Assembly (NCBI RefSeq): GCF_900111175.1
Contig: NZ_FOGI01000012.1
Coordinates: 62,001-126,000, forward strand
Length of the DNA stretch: 64,000 bases
From: Actinokineospora terrae
GTDB taxonomy: Bacteria; Actinomycetota; Actinomycetes; Mycobacteriales; Pseudonocardiaceae
Reading direction: 5' to 3'
This document shows positions 9,164 through 17,307 of the stretch, one piece after another. A program made the position numbers and the translations under genes. The first letter of the stretch is position 1, and each line of letters begins with the position of its first letter. Under the pieces are notes generated by a model. It made no database searches. It worked only from the letters and a program-made list of their open reading frames with translations, and was not told the DNA's origin.

Positions 9164-9190
9164 TCAGATCCCGGCGGGGACCGCCGAACT
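9164..9190 (+). promoter_or_regulatory. Sigma-28-type promoter of fliC
   Basis: CTCA, 16 bases, GCCGAACT: an exact match to the local flagellar promoter pattern. Transcription would start near 9195, giving a leader of about 54 bases before the flagellin start. Confidence 0.75.
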
Positions 9191-9205
9191 ACTCGGTGCC
9201 TGCCC

Positions 9206-9239
9206 ACGGAAGGGCGGGGATTGGGACTCTCTTCAAGGA
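9206..9239 (+). promoter_or_regulatory. Candidate CsrA-binding sites in the fliC leader
   Basis: Two ANGGA motifs lie in the short leader: ACGGA at 9206-9210 and AAGGA at 9235-9239, the second within the AAGGAGG Shine-Dalgarno sequence. This is the arrangement known for Bacillus hag, where CsrA blocks ribosome access. Binding here is inference from motif and from the presence of csrA and fliW. Confidence 0.45.
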
Positions 9240-9248
9240 GGAAACATC

Positions 9249-10424
9249 ATGAGTCTGCGCATCAACTCCAACATCGCTGCCATGAACGCGTACCGCAACC
9301 TGTCGGTCAACGACAAGCAGATGCAGGGCTCGCTGGAGAAGCTCTCGTCTGGCCTGCGGATCAACCGCTCCGCGGACGACGCCGCGGGCATGTCGATCGC
9401 CCAGGGGCTCCAGTCCCAGATCGGCGGCCTCAAGGTAGCGACCCGCAACGCCCAGGACGGCGTCAACGTCGTTCAGACCGCCGATGGCGCCCTGAACGAG
9501 TCGGCCGAGATCCTGCAGCGCATGCGTGACCTGGCTGTCCAGGCCGCCAACGGCGGTTCGCAGGACACCAACGCCCAGGCGGCGGCCCAGACCGAGTTCG
9601 GCCAGCTGCAGTCCGAGCTGGACCGGATCGCGAAGACCACCTCCTTCGGCGGCCAGAAGCTGCTGGCCGTTGGCACCGCAGGCGGTACCGCTTACACCGG
9701 TTCCTTCCAGGTCGGCGCCAACAACACCACCGACGACCGCATCAACGTGTCCATGGACGCGTCGGTGTTCGGTGCCGCCGGTACCAAGGCCAGCAACACC
9801 CTCTCGGGTACCTTCAGCGCGGCTCTCGACACCGAGACCATCACCGCCTCCATCGGCGGCAACGGTGCCACGGTCACGCTGAACAGCCCGTCCAGCCTGG
9901 ACGACGTTGTCAACCAGCTCAACGGCAACGCCAGCTTCAGCGCCTCGTTCGTCGCCACCAAGGCGGGCGCGGACCTGAAGATCTCGTCCAAGGTCGCCCA
10001 GGCCGAGACCATCACCGTCTCCTCGTCGGCTGCTGGTCTGACCGCGGGCACCGCGGTCGCGGGCACCACCGGCTCCACCGCCACCGGCTTCGACAGCGCT
10101 GGCCTCGGCGTCGGCAACACGGTGTCGCTCAACAACACCACCAACGCCCGCAACGCGATCGACGCCGTCGACGCCGCGATCAAGAACCTGTCGACCGCCC
10201 GCAGCCAGCTGGGTGCGTACCAGAACCGGTTCGAGCACACCATCAACAACATCAACGTCCAGGTGGAGAACCTCTCGGCGTCCAAGTCGGCGATCACCGA
10301 CACCGACATGGCGCAGGAGATGGTCAAGTTCACCCGGTCGCAGATCCTGTCCCAGGCGGGCACCGCGATGCTCGCCCAGGCGAACCAGGCCCCGCAGAGC
10401 GTTCTGCAGCTCCTGCGTGGCTGA
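9249..10424 (+). CDS. fliC: Flagellin
   Basis: Filament subunit of 391 residues, exported by the flagellar apparatus. The conserved N-terminal D0/D1 region (residues 1-140, starting MSLRINSNIAAMNAYRNL, with SSGLRINRSADDAAGMSIA) and C-terminal D1/D0 region (about 295-391, ending in ANQAPQSVLQLL) flank a central variable region of about 150 residues rich in Thr, Ser and Ala. It has a near-perfect AAGGAGG, a monocistronic layout with its own promoter and terminator, and a codon usage richer in favoured codons than its neighbours, consistent with very high expression. Confidence 0.98.
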   Translation: MSLRINSNIAAMNAYRNLSVNDKQMQGSLEKLSSGLRINRSADDAAGMSIAQGLQSQIGGLKVATRNAQDGVNVVQTADGALNESAEILQRMRDLAVQAANGGSQDTNAQAAAQTEFGQLQSELDRIAKTTSFGGQKLLAVGTAGGTAYTGSFQVGANNTTDDRINVSMDASVFGAAGTKASNTLSGTFSAALDTETITASIGGNGATVTLNSPSSLDDVVNQLNGNASFSASFVATKAGADLKISSKVAQAETITVSSSAAGLTAGTAVAGTTGSTATGFDSAGLGVGNTVSLNNTTNARNAIDAVDAAIKNLSTARSQLGAYQNRFEHTINNINVQVENLSASKSAITDTDMAQEMVKFTRSQILSQAGTAMLAQANQAPQSVLQLLRG

Positions 10425-10433
10425 GTGAACACG

Positions 10434-10473
10434 GCCCGGGCACTGATCAGCCAGATCAGTGCCCGGGCTTTTC
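10434..10473 (+). terminator. Rho-independent terminator of fliC
   Basis: A perfect 15-base inverted repeat (10434-10448 and 10454-10468) with loop AGCCA is followed by TTTTC. It begins 10 bases after the fliC stop, and the fliD promoter starts right at its 3' edge. Confidence 0.93.
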
Positions 10474-10500
10474 TCATGCCCGGCCGCCAGCGGCCGAAGT
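10473..10500 (+). promoter_or_regulatory. Sigma-28-type promoter of fliD-fliS
   Basis: CTCA, 16 bases, GCCGAAGT: an exact match to the pattern, lying immediately after the fliC terminator and 38 bases before the fliD start. Confidence 0.75.
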
Positions 10501-10535
10501 AGTGGTCGACCCCGGACGAAGAAGAAGGCCCCTCC

Positions 10536-11819
10536 ATGACAAGTGTCGACGGACTCGTCACCGGTTTGGACACCACCTCGATCATCTCCCAGCTGATGAG
10601 CCTCGAGGCGGCGCCGCAGACCCGCCTCAAGGGCAAGGTGAGCGACCAGCAGAAGCTCACCACCGCCTACCAGGCCATCAACACCCGCATGCTGGCGGTG
10701 CAGAACGCGGCCAAGGACCTCGCCGCGTCCACCACCTGGACCGCGGTGAAGGCCACCTCGTCGTCCTCGGCGGTCTCGGTCGCGGCGTCGACCACCGCGC
10801 TGGCCGGTACCGCCACCTTCGACGTGACCTCGCTGGCCGCCACGCACGTGCTGACCTCGGCGGTGCCGGGTTCCGGCACGCCCGCCGCGGGCGCCTCGCT
10901 GGACCTGGTGTTCAGCGACAAGACGGTCAACGTCCCGATCACCACCAACACCCCCCAGGGAGTCGCGGACGCCATCAACGGCGCCAACGCCGGGGTGCGG
11001 GCGACGGTGCTGACCACCACCACCGGCCAGGTGCTGCAGTTCTCCGCCACCGGCACCGGTGCGGCGAAGGCGTTCAGCGTCTCCGGGCTCACCAACCCGA
11101 CCGCGGTCATGACGCAGGGCGCGGACGGTGTCGTCACCGTCGGCAACCCCCTCGCGGGCGGCTACAAGCTCTCCAGCGCGGACAACACCTTCACCGGCCT
11201 CATCCCGGGGGTGACGGTCACCGCGAACAAGGTCGAGTCCGGCATCACCGTGTCCACGACGGCCGACCCTGGCAAGGCGGCCGACGCCACCCAGACCCTG
11301 GTCACCGCGGTGAACTCGGCGCTGTCGCTGATCGACGGCTACACCGCCTACAACGCGACCACCAAGACGGGGGGCGTGCTCTCGGGCAACCCGATGGTGC
11401 GCAGCCTGCGCGACCAACTGCTCACCTCGGTGAGCAGCGGCGTCCCGAACGGCACCTTCAGCACCTCCGGTGTGTCACTCGACCGCACGGGCGCGCTGAA
11501 GTTCGACCGCACCGCGTTCCTGGCCGCGGCGGGCAAGGACCCCGCGGCGGTGAAGGCCCAGATCGGCACCACGCTGACCGGCCGCTACACCGAGGTGGCC
11601 GACGGGGTCACCAACAGCACCACCGGCAAGCTCACTCTGGTCATCCAGAACGGCGACGCCTACGTCCGCAAGCTCAACGACCAGATCACCGACTGGGACG
11701 GCAAGCTGGCCGCCAAGAAGGTGGCACTGCAGCGGCAGTACACCAACCTGGAAACCGCGCTCGGCAAGCTGAAGGACCAGTCGAGTTGGCTCTCCAGCCA
11801 GCTCTCGAGCCTGAGCTAG
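10536..11819 (+). CDS. fliD: FliD, filament cap protein HAP2
   Basis: Filament-capping protein of 427 residues that helps flagellin fold at the growing tip. The N-terminus SVDGLVTGLDTTSIISQLM is the FliD signature, followed by the D1-D3 region, and the C-terminal 80 residues (YVRKLNDQITDWDGKLAAKK onward) form the conserved helical region ending in SSWLSSQLSSL. It is the first gene of a three-gene operon with fliS and a FliT-position gene. Confidence 0.95.
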   Translation: MTSVDGLVTGLDTTSIISQLMSLEAAPQTRLKGKVSDQQKLTTAYQAINTRMLAVQNAAKDLAASTTWTAVKATSSSSAVSVAASTTALAGTATFDVTSLAATHVLTSAVPGSGTPAAGASLDLVFSDKTVNVPITTNTPQGVADAINGANAGVRATVLTTTTGQVLQFSATGTGAAKAFSVSGLTNPTAVMTQGADGVVTVGNPLAGGYKLSSADNTFTGLIPGVTVTANKVESGITVSTTADPGKAADATQTLVTAVNSALSLIDGYTAYNATTKTGGVLSGNPMVRSLRDQLLTSVSSGVPNGTFSTSGVSLDRTGALKFDRTAFLAAAGKDPAAVKAQIGTTLTGRYTEVADGVTNSTTGKLTLVIQNGDAYVRKLNDQITDWDGKLAAKKVALQRQYTNLETALGKLKDQSSWLSSQLSSLS

Positions 11820-11830
11820 GAGAACCCCTG

Positions 11831-12223
11831 ATGTCGAGCCCCGCACTGCGCCAGCGCTACCTCGCTGACTCGGTCACGACCGCGACCCCGGGTCGCCTGC
11901 TGGTCATGCTCTACGACCGGCTCTGCCTCGACCTGGCCCGCGGCGCGGACGCCGTCGACGCCGGTGACCGCTCGGCGGCGTCGGAGCTGCTGCTGCACGC
12001 CCAGGACATCCTGCTGGAGCTGCAGGGTTCCCTGCGCCCGGAGGCCTGGGAGGGCGGCAAGGACCTGGCCGGGATCTACGCCTTCCTGCTCGCGGCGCTG
12101 ATGCGCGCCAACATCGCCCAGGACGCCGCCGCGGTGCGCGCGGCGCTGGGCATCGTCGAGCCGCTGCGCGACGCGTGGCGGGAGGCTGTCGAGGCCCTCC
12201 CCGCGGCGAACGGCAAGTCGTGA
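11831..12223 (+). CDS. fliS: FliS, flagellin export chaperone
   Basis: Chaperone of 130 residues that binds the C-terminus of flagellin and prevents premature polymerisation. It has the family opening RQRYLADSVTTATPGRLLVMLYDRL and the helical pattern through LLHAQDILLELQGSL. The ATG at 11831 follows AGGAG at 9 bases. The stop overlaps the start of the next gene (GTGA). In Bacillus FliS also interacts with FliW, which is encoded here too. Confidence 0.95.
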   Translation: MSSPALRQRYLADSVTTATPGRLLVMLYDRLCLDLARGADAVDAGDRSAASELLLHAQDILLELQGSLRPEAWEGGKDLAGIYAFLLAALMRANIAQDAAAVRAALGIVEPLRDAWREAVEALPAANGKS

Positions 12224-12552
12224 GCGGCACGGCGAGCGCGTGGAACCGGGCCTGGGCCCAGGCGCTCGACCGGCTGGAGTCCGATGTGGCCTCCGCGGAG
12301 GCGTTGCTGCTCGAGGAGCACATGCTGCGCGAGCTGCCCAAGTTCGACCCGTGGACCCCGCCTGCCGGTCTCGGCCCGCTGCCGCTGGACATGCGCCCGC
12401 GCGCGGACGCGGTGCTGCGCAGGCAGTTGGAGGTCGCGACCAAGCTCGCCGCGGCCATGTCCGGCGCGGCGATGCACTCGCTGGTGATCGGCAAGATGGT
12501 CGAGGACCGGCGCGACCCGGCCCGACCCAGCTACGTCGACGTCGCGATGTGA
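12220..12552 (+). CDS. Small protein in the FliT position, function unknown
   Basis: Predicted protein of 110 residues starting with a GTG that overlaps the fliS stop. I do not recognise a named family. Residues 5-45 form a charged helix (WNRAWAQALDRLESDVASAE) and residues 70-100 another, with the segment FDPWTPPAGLGPLPLDM between. Translational coupling to fliS and its place after fliD-fliS suggest a flagellar chaperone or accessory protein equivalent to FliT, but nothing in the sequence proves this. Confidence 0.72.
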   Translation: MSGTASAWNRAWAQALDRLESDVASAEALLLEEHMLRELPKFDPWTPPAGLGPLPLDMRPRADAVLRRQLEVATKLAAAMSGAAMHSLVIGKMVEDRRDPARPSYVDVAM

Positions 12553-12627
12553 ACGGCGGCAACGTGATCAGCACCGACGCGAACAGCCGCGCCGCGCTCA
12601 GCGGCGCTGTGACCAACTGAAGAGACC

Positions 12628-12652
12628 CGCGGCGGGGCCTGGCCCCGCCGCG
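12628..12652 (+). terminator. Terminator hairpin after the fliD operon
   Basis: A perfect 12-base inverted repeat (12628-12639 and 12641-12652) without a T-tract, 75 bases after the preceding stop. A second perfect hairpin (12659-12673 and 12685-12699) follows at once and ends in TT. Tandem GC-rich hairpins are common actinomycete terminators. Confidence 0.7.
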
Positions 12653-12842
12653 TGATCGACCGCGCCCGCGACCACCTCCTCCCAGGTCGCGGGCGCGGTT
12701 GCGCGTGTGCCCCCGGTGTGGACCCCCGGTGATCTCCGCGCGCACCCCTGTGATCGGGGCCACTGCGATGACCATGGGTCTGACCTGGTGGAAGAGCACC
12801 CGAGTGGCAACCGAACGACGACCGGTGCACCACCGCTGCCGG

Positions 12843-12870
12843 CTCATTCTTCTCTCCACGGAGCCGAAGA
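12843..12870 (+). promoter_or_regulatory. Sigma-28-type promoter of the flgB basal-body operon
   Basis: CTCA, 16 bases, GCCGAAGA: an exact match to the nine fixed positions. It lies 78 bases upstream of flgB and would drive the long basal-body cluster. Confidence 0.72.
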
Positions 12871-12945
12871 AGCGCCTGAGCACGGAACGCTCGGAGTTCA
12901 CCCGCCACGGATCGGCGACCCAACCGGCATGAAGGAGCACCGGTC

Positions 12946-13296
12946 GTGTTCGACGATCTCACCACGCAGGCCGTGCGGGCCTCGCTCGACGGACTGGCGA
13001 TGCGCCAGCGGGTGCAGGCCAACAACATCGCCAACATCGAGACCCCCGGCTACAAGGCCAAGAAGGTCGAGTTCGAGACCGCGCTGGCCCAGGCGATCTC
13101 GAGCGGCGGCGGCGCGACCGGGGTGCGGGCGTCGGTGTCGACCTCGAACCTGGCCGCGAGGCAGGACGGCAACAACGTCAACCTCGACGAGGAGACGTTG
13201 GGCTCCACCGAGACCGGGCTGCGCTACCAGCTGATGCTGCGCGCCATGGACGACCGGTACGGGCTCGTGAGCACCGTGCTGAAGGGTGTGCGCTGA
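12946..13296 (+). CDS. flgB: FlgB, proximal rod protein
   Basis: Rod protein of 116 residues with GTG start preceded by AAGGAG. It carries the axial-protein signature QANNIANIETPGYKAKKVEFE at residues 24-44 (quoted from about the 25th residue) and the C-terminal helix RYQLMLRAMDDRYGLVSTVL. It is the first gene of the basal-body operon; flgC follows after two bases. Confidence 0.95.
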   Translation: MFDDLTTQAVRASLDGLAMRQRVQANNIANIETPGYKAKKVEFETALAQAISSGGGATGVRASVSTSNLAARQDGNNVNLDEETLGSTETGLRYQLMLRAMDDRYGLVSTVLKGVR

Positions 13297-13298
13297 CC

Positions 13299-13691
13299 GT
13301 GTTCAACATCATCGACACCGCCGCCAGTGGCGTCTCGGTGCACCGCAAGTGGCTCGACGCGGTCTCGGACAACATGGCCAACATCAACAACGTCGCGCCG
13401 ACCAGCGGCAACGCGTTCCAGGAGCGGTTCGTGGTCGCCAAGGAGCTGCCGACGCACAACGGAACCGTTGTCTCGCAGGTGCTCTCCGGGGACAAGACCG
13501 GCCGGATGGTCTACGAGCCGACCCACCCGCTGGCCGACGCCGGTGGCTACGTCAAGTACCCGGACATCGACCTCAGCGAGCAGATGGGCTACCTGATCAT
13601 GGCCCAGCGCGGGTACCAGGCCAACATCGCCGCCGTCGAGCGGGCCACCTCGGCCTACCAGGCCGCACTCAACCTCGGGAAGAACGCGTGA
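13299..13691 (+). CDS. flgC: FlgC, proximal rod protein
   Basis: Rod protein of 130 residues with GTG start. The N-terminal signature WLDAVSDNMANINNVAP replaces the usual NIANANT version, and the C-terminal helix LIMAQRGYQANIAAVERATS is typical. The sequence GYVKYPDIDLSEQMG matches the conserved FlgC block. It overlaps fliE by four bases (GTGA). Confidence 0.95.
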   Translation: MFNIIDTAASGVSVHRKWLDAVSDNMANINNVAPTSGNAFQERFVVAKELPTHNGTVVSQVLSGDKTGRMVYEPTHPLADAGGYVKYPDIDLSEQMGYLIMAQRGYQANIAAVERATSAYQAALNLGKNA

Positions 13692-14008
13692 GCAGCCCCA
13701 TCAGCGCGGTGACATCCGCGATCGCCCCGCCCGCCGTCGTCGCCCCGATCTCCCTCGGCGAGACCTCCGCTGCCGAGTCGGCCTCCGGGTCCGGCTTCGG
13801 CGCGATCATCGGCAAGGCGTTGGAGAGCAGCCAGCAGGTGCAGGACCGGGCCAGTGAGCTGGCCGTCAAGGCCGCCACCGGCTCGGACATCGACGTGCAC
13901 AACTACCTCGCCGCGGCCACCGAGGCCAACCTGACCACCCAGCTCACGGTCCAGGTCCGCAACAAGGCCATCGAGGCCTTCCAGGAGATCATGAGGCTGC
14001 AGGCGTGA
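13688..14008 (+). CDS. fliE: FliE, MS-ring/rod junction protein
   Basis: Small rod-base protein of 106 residues linking the FliF ring to the rod. The conserved C-terminal half (DIDVHNYLAAATEANLTTQL then VRNKAIEAFQEIMRLQ) is diagnostic; the N-terminus is Ala/Ser/Pro-rich. Its GTG start overlaps the flgC stop, and its stop overlaps the fliF start. Confidence 0.94.
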   Translation: MSSPISAVTSAIAPPAVVAPISLGETSAAESASGSGFGAIIGKALESSQQVQDRASELAVKAATGSDIDVHNYLAAATEANLTTQLTVQVRNKAIEAFQEIMRLQA

Positions 14009-15666
14009 ACCAGGACCGGATCATGGTGTTGCTGCGCAGGGTTGTCGACGGGTTCAAGGCCTTCTCGCTGGGCCAGAAGATCGTCGTGGTGGCGGGCGTG
14101 CTCGTCGCGGGCATCGGGATCTGGGCCTACTTCACGTTCTTCGCGGCGACGACGAACTACTCGCCGCTGTTCACCAACCTCGCGGCCAAGGACGCCTCGG
14201 CGATCGTCGACGAGCTGACCACCGCGGGCACCCCGTACGAGCTCGCCGACAGCGGCACCACCGTGATGGTGCCGACCGACCAGCTCTACGACCTGCGGCT
14301 GAAGATGGCCAGCGCGGGCCTGCCGTCCTCCGAGGACACCGGCTACGCGCTGCTCGACCAGCAGGGCGTGACCACCTCGGAGTTCATGCAGCAGGTCACC
14401 TACCAGCGGGCGCTCGAGGGCGAGCTGACCAAGACGATCAAGTCGATCGACGGCGTCACCGCGGCCACCGTGCACCTGGCGATCCCCACCAAGGACGTCT
14501 TCTCCGACGACTCCAGCAAGCCGACCGCGTCGGTCATGGTGGCCACCTCCGGCGGCAAGAAGCTGTCCTCGGACCAGGTCCAGACCGTCGTGCACCTGGT
14601 CGCCTCCGCGGTGGAGGGCATGGACCCCGACAACGTGACCGTCGCCGGGTCCGACGGCACCGTGCTCGCGGCCCCCGGCCAGGGCGACTCCGGCTCGACC
14701 AGCACCCGCCAGCAGGAGACCGCCGCCTACGAGCAGCGCCTGTCCAGCTCGCTGCAGTCGCTGCTGACCCAGGTCGTCGGGCCCAACCACGCGGTGGTCA
14801 AGGTGACCGCGGACCTGGACTTCGACACCTCGGAGACCAAGTCCCAGACCTACACCAAGTCCGACGCCCCCGCGCTGTCGGAGAGCACCACCGACGAGAC
14901 CTACACCGGGACCGGCGCGGGCGCCGCGGGCGCCAACGGCGGCGTGCTCGGCCAGACCAACGGCACCACCTCGGGCGCCACCGGCACCGGCACCACCACC
15001 GACGGCAACGGCACCTACTCGCAGCAGAAGGCGGTGCGCGACAACGCGGTCAACTCGGTCATCGAGACCCGCAAGAACGCGCCGGGCCAGGTGCGCAAGC
15101 TCGGGGTCGCCGTGCTGATCGACGAGAACACCGCCGCGGGCGCCGACCTGGCGCAGATCCGGGAGCTGGCGGCCTCCGCGGTCAGCCTGAACACCACCAG
15201 GGGCGACACGCTCGCGGTGAACTCGATGAAGTTCAACACCAGCACCGCCGACGCCGCCCAGCAGGAGCTCGCCACCCAGCAGGCCGACGCGGGCAAGGCC
15301 GAGCAGCTGACGCTGATCAAGCAGGGCGCCGCCGCGCTCGCGGTCGTGGTGCTGCTGCTGGTGACCTGGTTCGCCAGCCGCCGCCGCCGCAAGCGCAACC
15401 GGGTGCTGCAGGCCGCGGAGATGCAGCGGCTCGACGAGATCAAGGTCGAGCTGGAGCGCACCAGGGCCGTCGCCCTGGAGGCCGCCGAGGAGAAGTCCCG
15501 CCTGGAGTCCGCCAGCGAGCTGACCGCCATCGGTGGCGGCCTCAGCGGCGACAGCGACGGCGGCGCGCAGGAACGCAAGCTCAAGGAGATCGAGGCGCTC
15601 GTCGACGAGCAGCCCGACGAGGTGGCCAGGCTGCTGCGCGGCTGGCTCGCGACGAAGGGGGCCTGA
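14005..15666 (+). CDS. fliF: FliF, MS-ring protein
   Basis: Membrane ring protein of 553 residues on which the motor assembles. A transmembrane helix lies at about residues 27-47, then the YscJ/FliF-type domains (PLFTNLAAKDASAIVDEL and VTYQRALEGELTKTIKSIDG), a Gly/Thr-rich linker near 305-335, a second transmembrane helix at about 435-455 followed by RRRRKR, and the C-terminal FliG-binding tail ending VDEQPDEVARLLRGWL. The GTG start overlaps fliE. Domain order and length are canonical. Confidence 0.97.
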   Translation: MNQDRIMVLLRRVVDGFKAFSLGQKIVVVAGVLVAGIGIWAYFTFFAATTNYSPLFTNLAAKDASAIVDELTTAGTPYELADSGTTVMVPTDQLYDLRLKMASAGLPSSEDTGYALLDQQGVTTSEFMQQVTYQRALEGELTKTIKSIDGVTAATVHLAIPTKDVFSDDSSKPTASVMVATSGGKKLSSDQVQTVVHLVASAVEGMDPDNVTVAGSDGTVLAAPGQGDSGSTSTRQQETAAYEQRLSSSLQSLLTQVVGPNHAVVKVTADLDFDTSETKSQTYTKSDAPALSESTTDETYTGTGAGAAGANGGVLGQTNGTTSGATGTGTTTDGNGTYSQQKAVRDNAVNSVIETRKNAPGQVRKLGVAVLIDENTAAGADLAQIRELAASAVSLNTTRGDTLAVNSMKFNTSTADAAQQELATQQADAGKAEQLTLIKQGAAALAVVVLLLVTWFASRRRRKRNRVLQAAEMQRLDEIKVELERTRAVALEAAEEKSRLESASELTAIGGGLSGDSDGGAQERKLKEIEALVDEQPDEVARLLRGWLATKGA

Positions 15667-15671
15667 CCACC

Positions 15672-16688
15672 ATGTCGGACACCGCCAACACCCCCGAGGG
15701 CCTGCGCAAGGCCGCGGTGCTGCTGCTGAAGATGGGCAAGGACGGCTCGGCGAAGGTGCTCTCGAAGCTGCGCGAGGCCGAGGTGGAGATGCTCTCCGCC
15801 GAGGTCGCCCGGCTCGGCGCCGTCGACGCGGGCTTCACCACCACCGTGCTCGACGAGTTCCACGCGATGGCCAAGGCGCGCAAGCACGTGGCGCACGGCG
15901 GCATGGACTACGCCCGCGAGCTGCTCATCGAGACCCTGGGCCACGACCGCGCCGACGAGATCGTCGACCGCATCGGCGCGACCATGGTCGACGTGCCGTT
16001 CCGCTTCCTGCAGCGGGCCGAGCCCCGCCAGGTGCTCTCGTTCGTGCAGGACGAGCACCCGCAGACGGTGGCGCTGGTGCTGGCGCACATGCCTGCCAAC
16101 CTGGCCTCCGCGGTGCTCGGCGGGCTCGCCCCCGAGCGGCAGAGCGAGGTGGCGCTGCGGGTGGCGACCATGGGCCGCACCTCCCCGGAGATCGTGCGCA
16201 AGCTGGAGAACCAGCTCGAGCGCAAGCTGTCCTCGCTGCTGCAGCCCTCCGACGTGTCCAGCATCGGTGGTGTCGGCCCGCTGGTGGACATCATCAACCG
16301 GTCCGACCGGGCCACCGAGCGGTCCATCCTGGACGGTCTGGCCAAGCGCTCGCCCGAGCTGGCCGACGAGATCCGCAGCCAGATGTTCATGTTCGAGGAC
16401 CTGGTCGGCATCGAGGACAAGTCGCTGCAGCTGGTGCTGCGCAACGTCTCCCCGGCCGACCTGGCCACCGCGCTCAAGGGCGTGCGCGACGACGTGCGCG
16501 ACAAGGTGCTGCGCAACCTCTCCGAGCGCGCGGCGGAGAGCCTGGTCGAGGAGATCGAGGTGCTCGGCGCGATCCGCCTGCGGGTCGTCGAGGAGGCCCA
16601 GGCCAAGATCATCGGCGAGATCCGCACGCTCGAGGAGTCCGGTCAGATCGTGCTGCGGCGAGGAGATGACGATGAGTTTGTCGCCTGA
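15672..16688 (+). CDS. fliG: FliG, motor switch protein
   Basis: Rotor protein of 338 residues that receives torque from MotA. The N-terminal domain begins at LRKAAVLLLKMGKDGSAKVL, the middle domain has EHPQTVALVLAHM, and the C-terminal domain has the charged torque helix region MFVFEDLV-like (MFMFEDLVGIEDKSLQLVL) and DKVLRNLSERAAESLVEEIE. The gene lies 5 bases after fliF and overlaps fliH by 17 bases. Confidence 0.97.
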   Translation: MSDTANTPEGLRKAAVLLLKMGKDGSAKVLSKLREAEVEMLSAEVARLGAVDAGFTTTVLDEFHAMAKARKHVAHGGMDYARELLIETLGHDRADEIVDRIGATMVDVPFRFLQRAEPRQVLSFVQDEHPQTVALVLAHMPANLASAVLGGLAPERQSEVALRVATMGRTSPEIVRKLENQLERKLSSLLQPSDVSSIGGVGPLVDIINRSDRATERSILDGLAKRSPELADEIRSQMFMFEDLVGIEDKSLQLVLRNVSPADLATALKGVRDDVRDKVLRNLSERAAESLVEEIEVLGAIRLRVVEEAQAKIIGEIRTLEESGQIVLRRGDDDEFVA

Positions 16689-17307
16689 GCGGGTCGGCAC
16701 CGTGGTGCGCGGCGACGACGCCGCCGTGCCGTTCCAGATCGGGGTCACCTCGGTCAACCAGTCCGGCCGCGCAGGCGCGCACGCCGAGGGCTACGCCACC
16801 GGCTGGGCGCAGGGCATGCGCGAGGCGCGCGAGGCCACCACGGCCGCGCGGGCCACCGCCAAGGCCGAGCTGGACCGGCTGCTGGCCGACCGGGCGCACC
16901 GCACCGCGCTCGCGGTGTCCGCTGTGGACAACGCGGCCGCCCAGGTGCTGGGCACCACCGTGCGCCGCGCCGAGGACCTGGCCGCCGAGGTGCTCGCCGC
17001 CGCGGTCGAGCTGGCCGAGGCGATGCTGGGCACCCAGCTCTCGGTCGCGGTGACCGAGAGCGCGCGGGCCGGGCTGGCGCGGGCCATCGACGGCCTGCCC
17101 GCCACCGCGGCGGTCACCGTGCGGGTCAACCCGCTCGACCTGGTCGAGCTGACCGCGGACGGCGACCCCACCCCCGGCAAGCAGGTCATCCTGGTCGGCG
17201 ACCCCGGCATGGCGCGCGGCGACGCGATCGCCCAGACCGCGGTCTCGACCGTCGACGCGACCCTCGGCGCCGCACTGGCCAGGGTCAGGGCGGAGCTGGC
17301 ACCGTGA
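16672..17307 (+). CDS. fliH: FliH, export ATPase regulator
   Basis: Predicted 211-residue regulator of the FliI ATPase. Residues 35-75 hold the Gly-rich helical segment AHAEGYATGWAQGMREA typical of FliH, and the C-terminal domain has VRVNPLDLVEL and a small-residue-rich end. I chose the ATG at 16672 because GAGGAG lies 6 bases upstream; an ATG six bases earlier sits directly against that site. It overlaps the end of fliG and its stop overlaps the fliI start. Confidence 0.88.
   Translation: MSLSPERVGTVVRGDDAAVPFQIGVTSVNQSGRAGAHAEGYATGWAQGMREAREATTAARATAKAELDRLLADRAHRTALAVSAVDNAAAQVLGTTVRRAEDLAAEVLAAAVELAEAMLGTQLSVAVTESARAGLARAIDGLPATAAVTVRVNPLDLVELTADGDPTPGKQVILVGDPGMARGDAIAQTAVSTVDATLGAALARVRAELAP

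Larger units (their letters stand above)
12553..12945 (+). other. Non-coding interval between the fliD operon and flgB
   Basis: 393 bases without a convincing gene. They hold two strong hairpins (12628-12652 and 12659-12699) and the sigma-28-type promoter of flgB at 12843-12870. A 77-codon open frame at 12699-12932 has no ribosome binding site, crosses the second hairpin arm and includes the promoter, so I do not call it. Confidence 0.7.

Noticed and set aside
12699..12932. A 77-codon frame upstream of flgB
   Set aside because: It has no ribosome binding site, contains part of a terminator hairpin and overlaps the flgB promoter.
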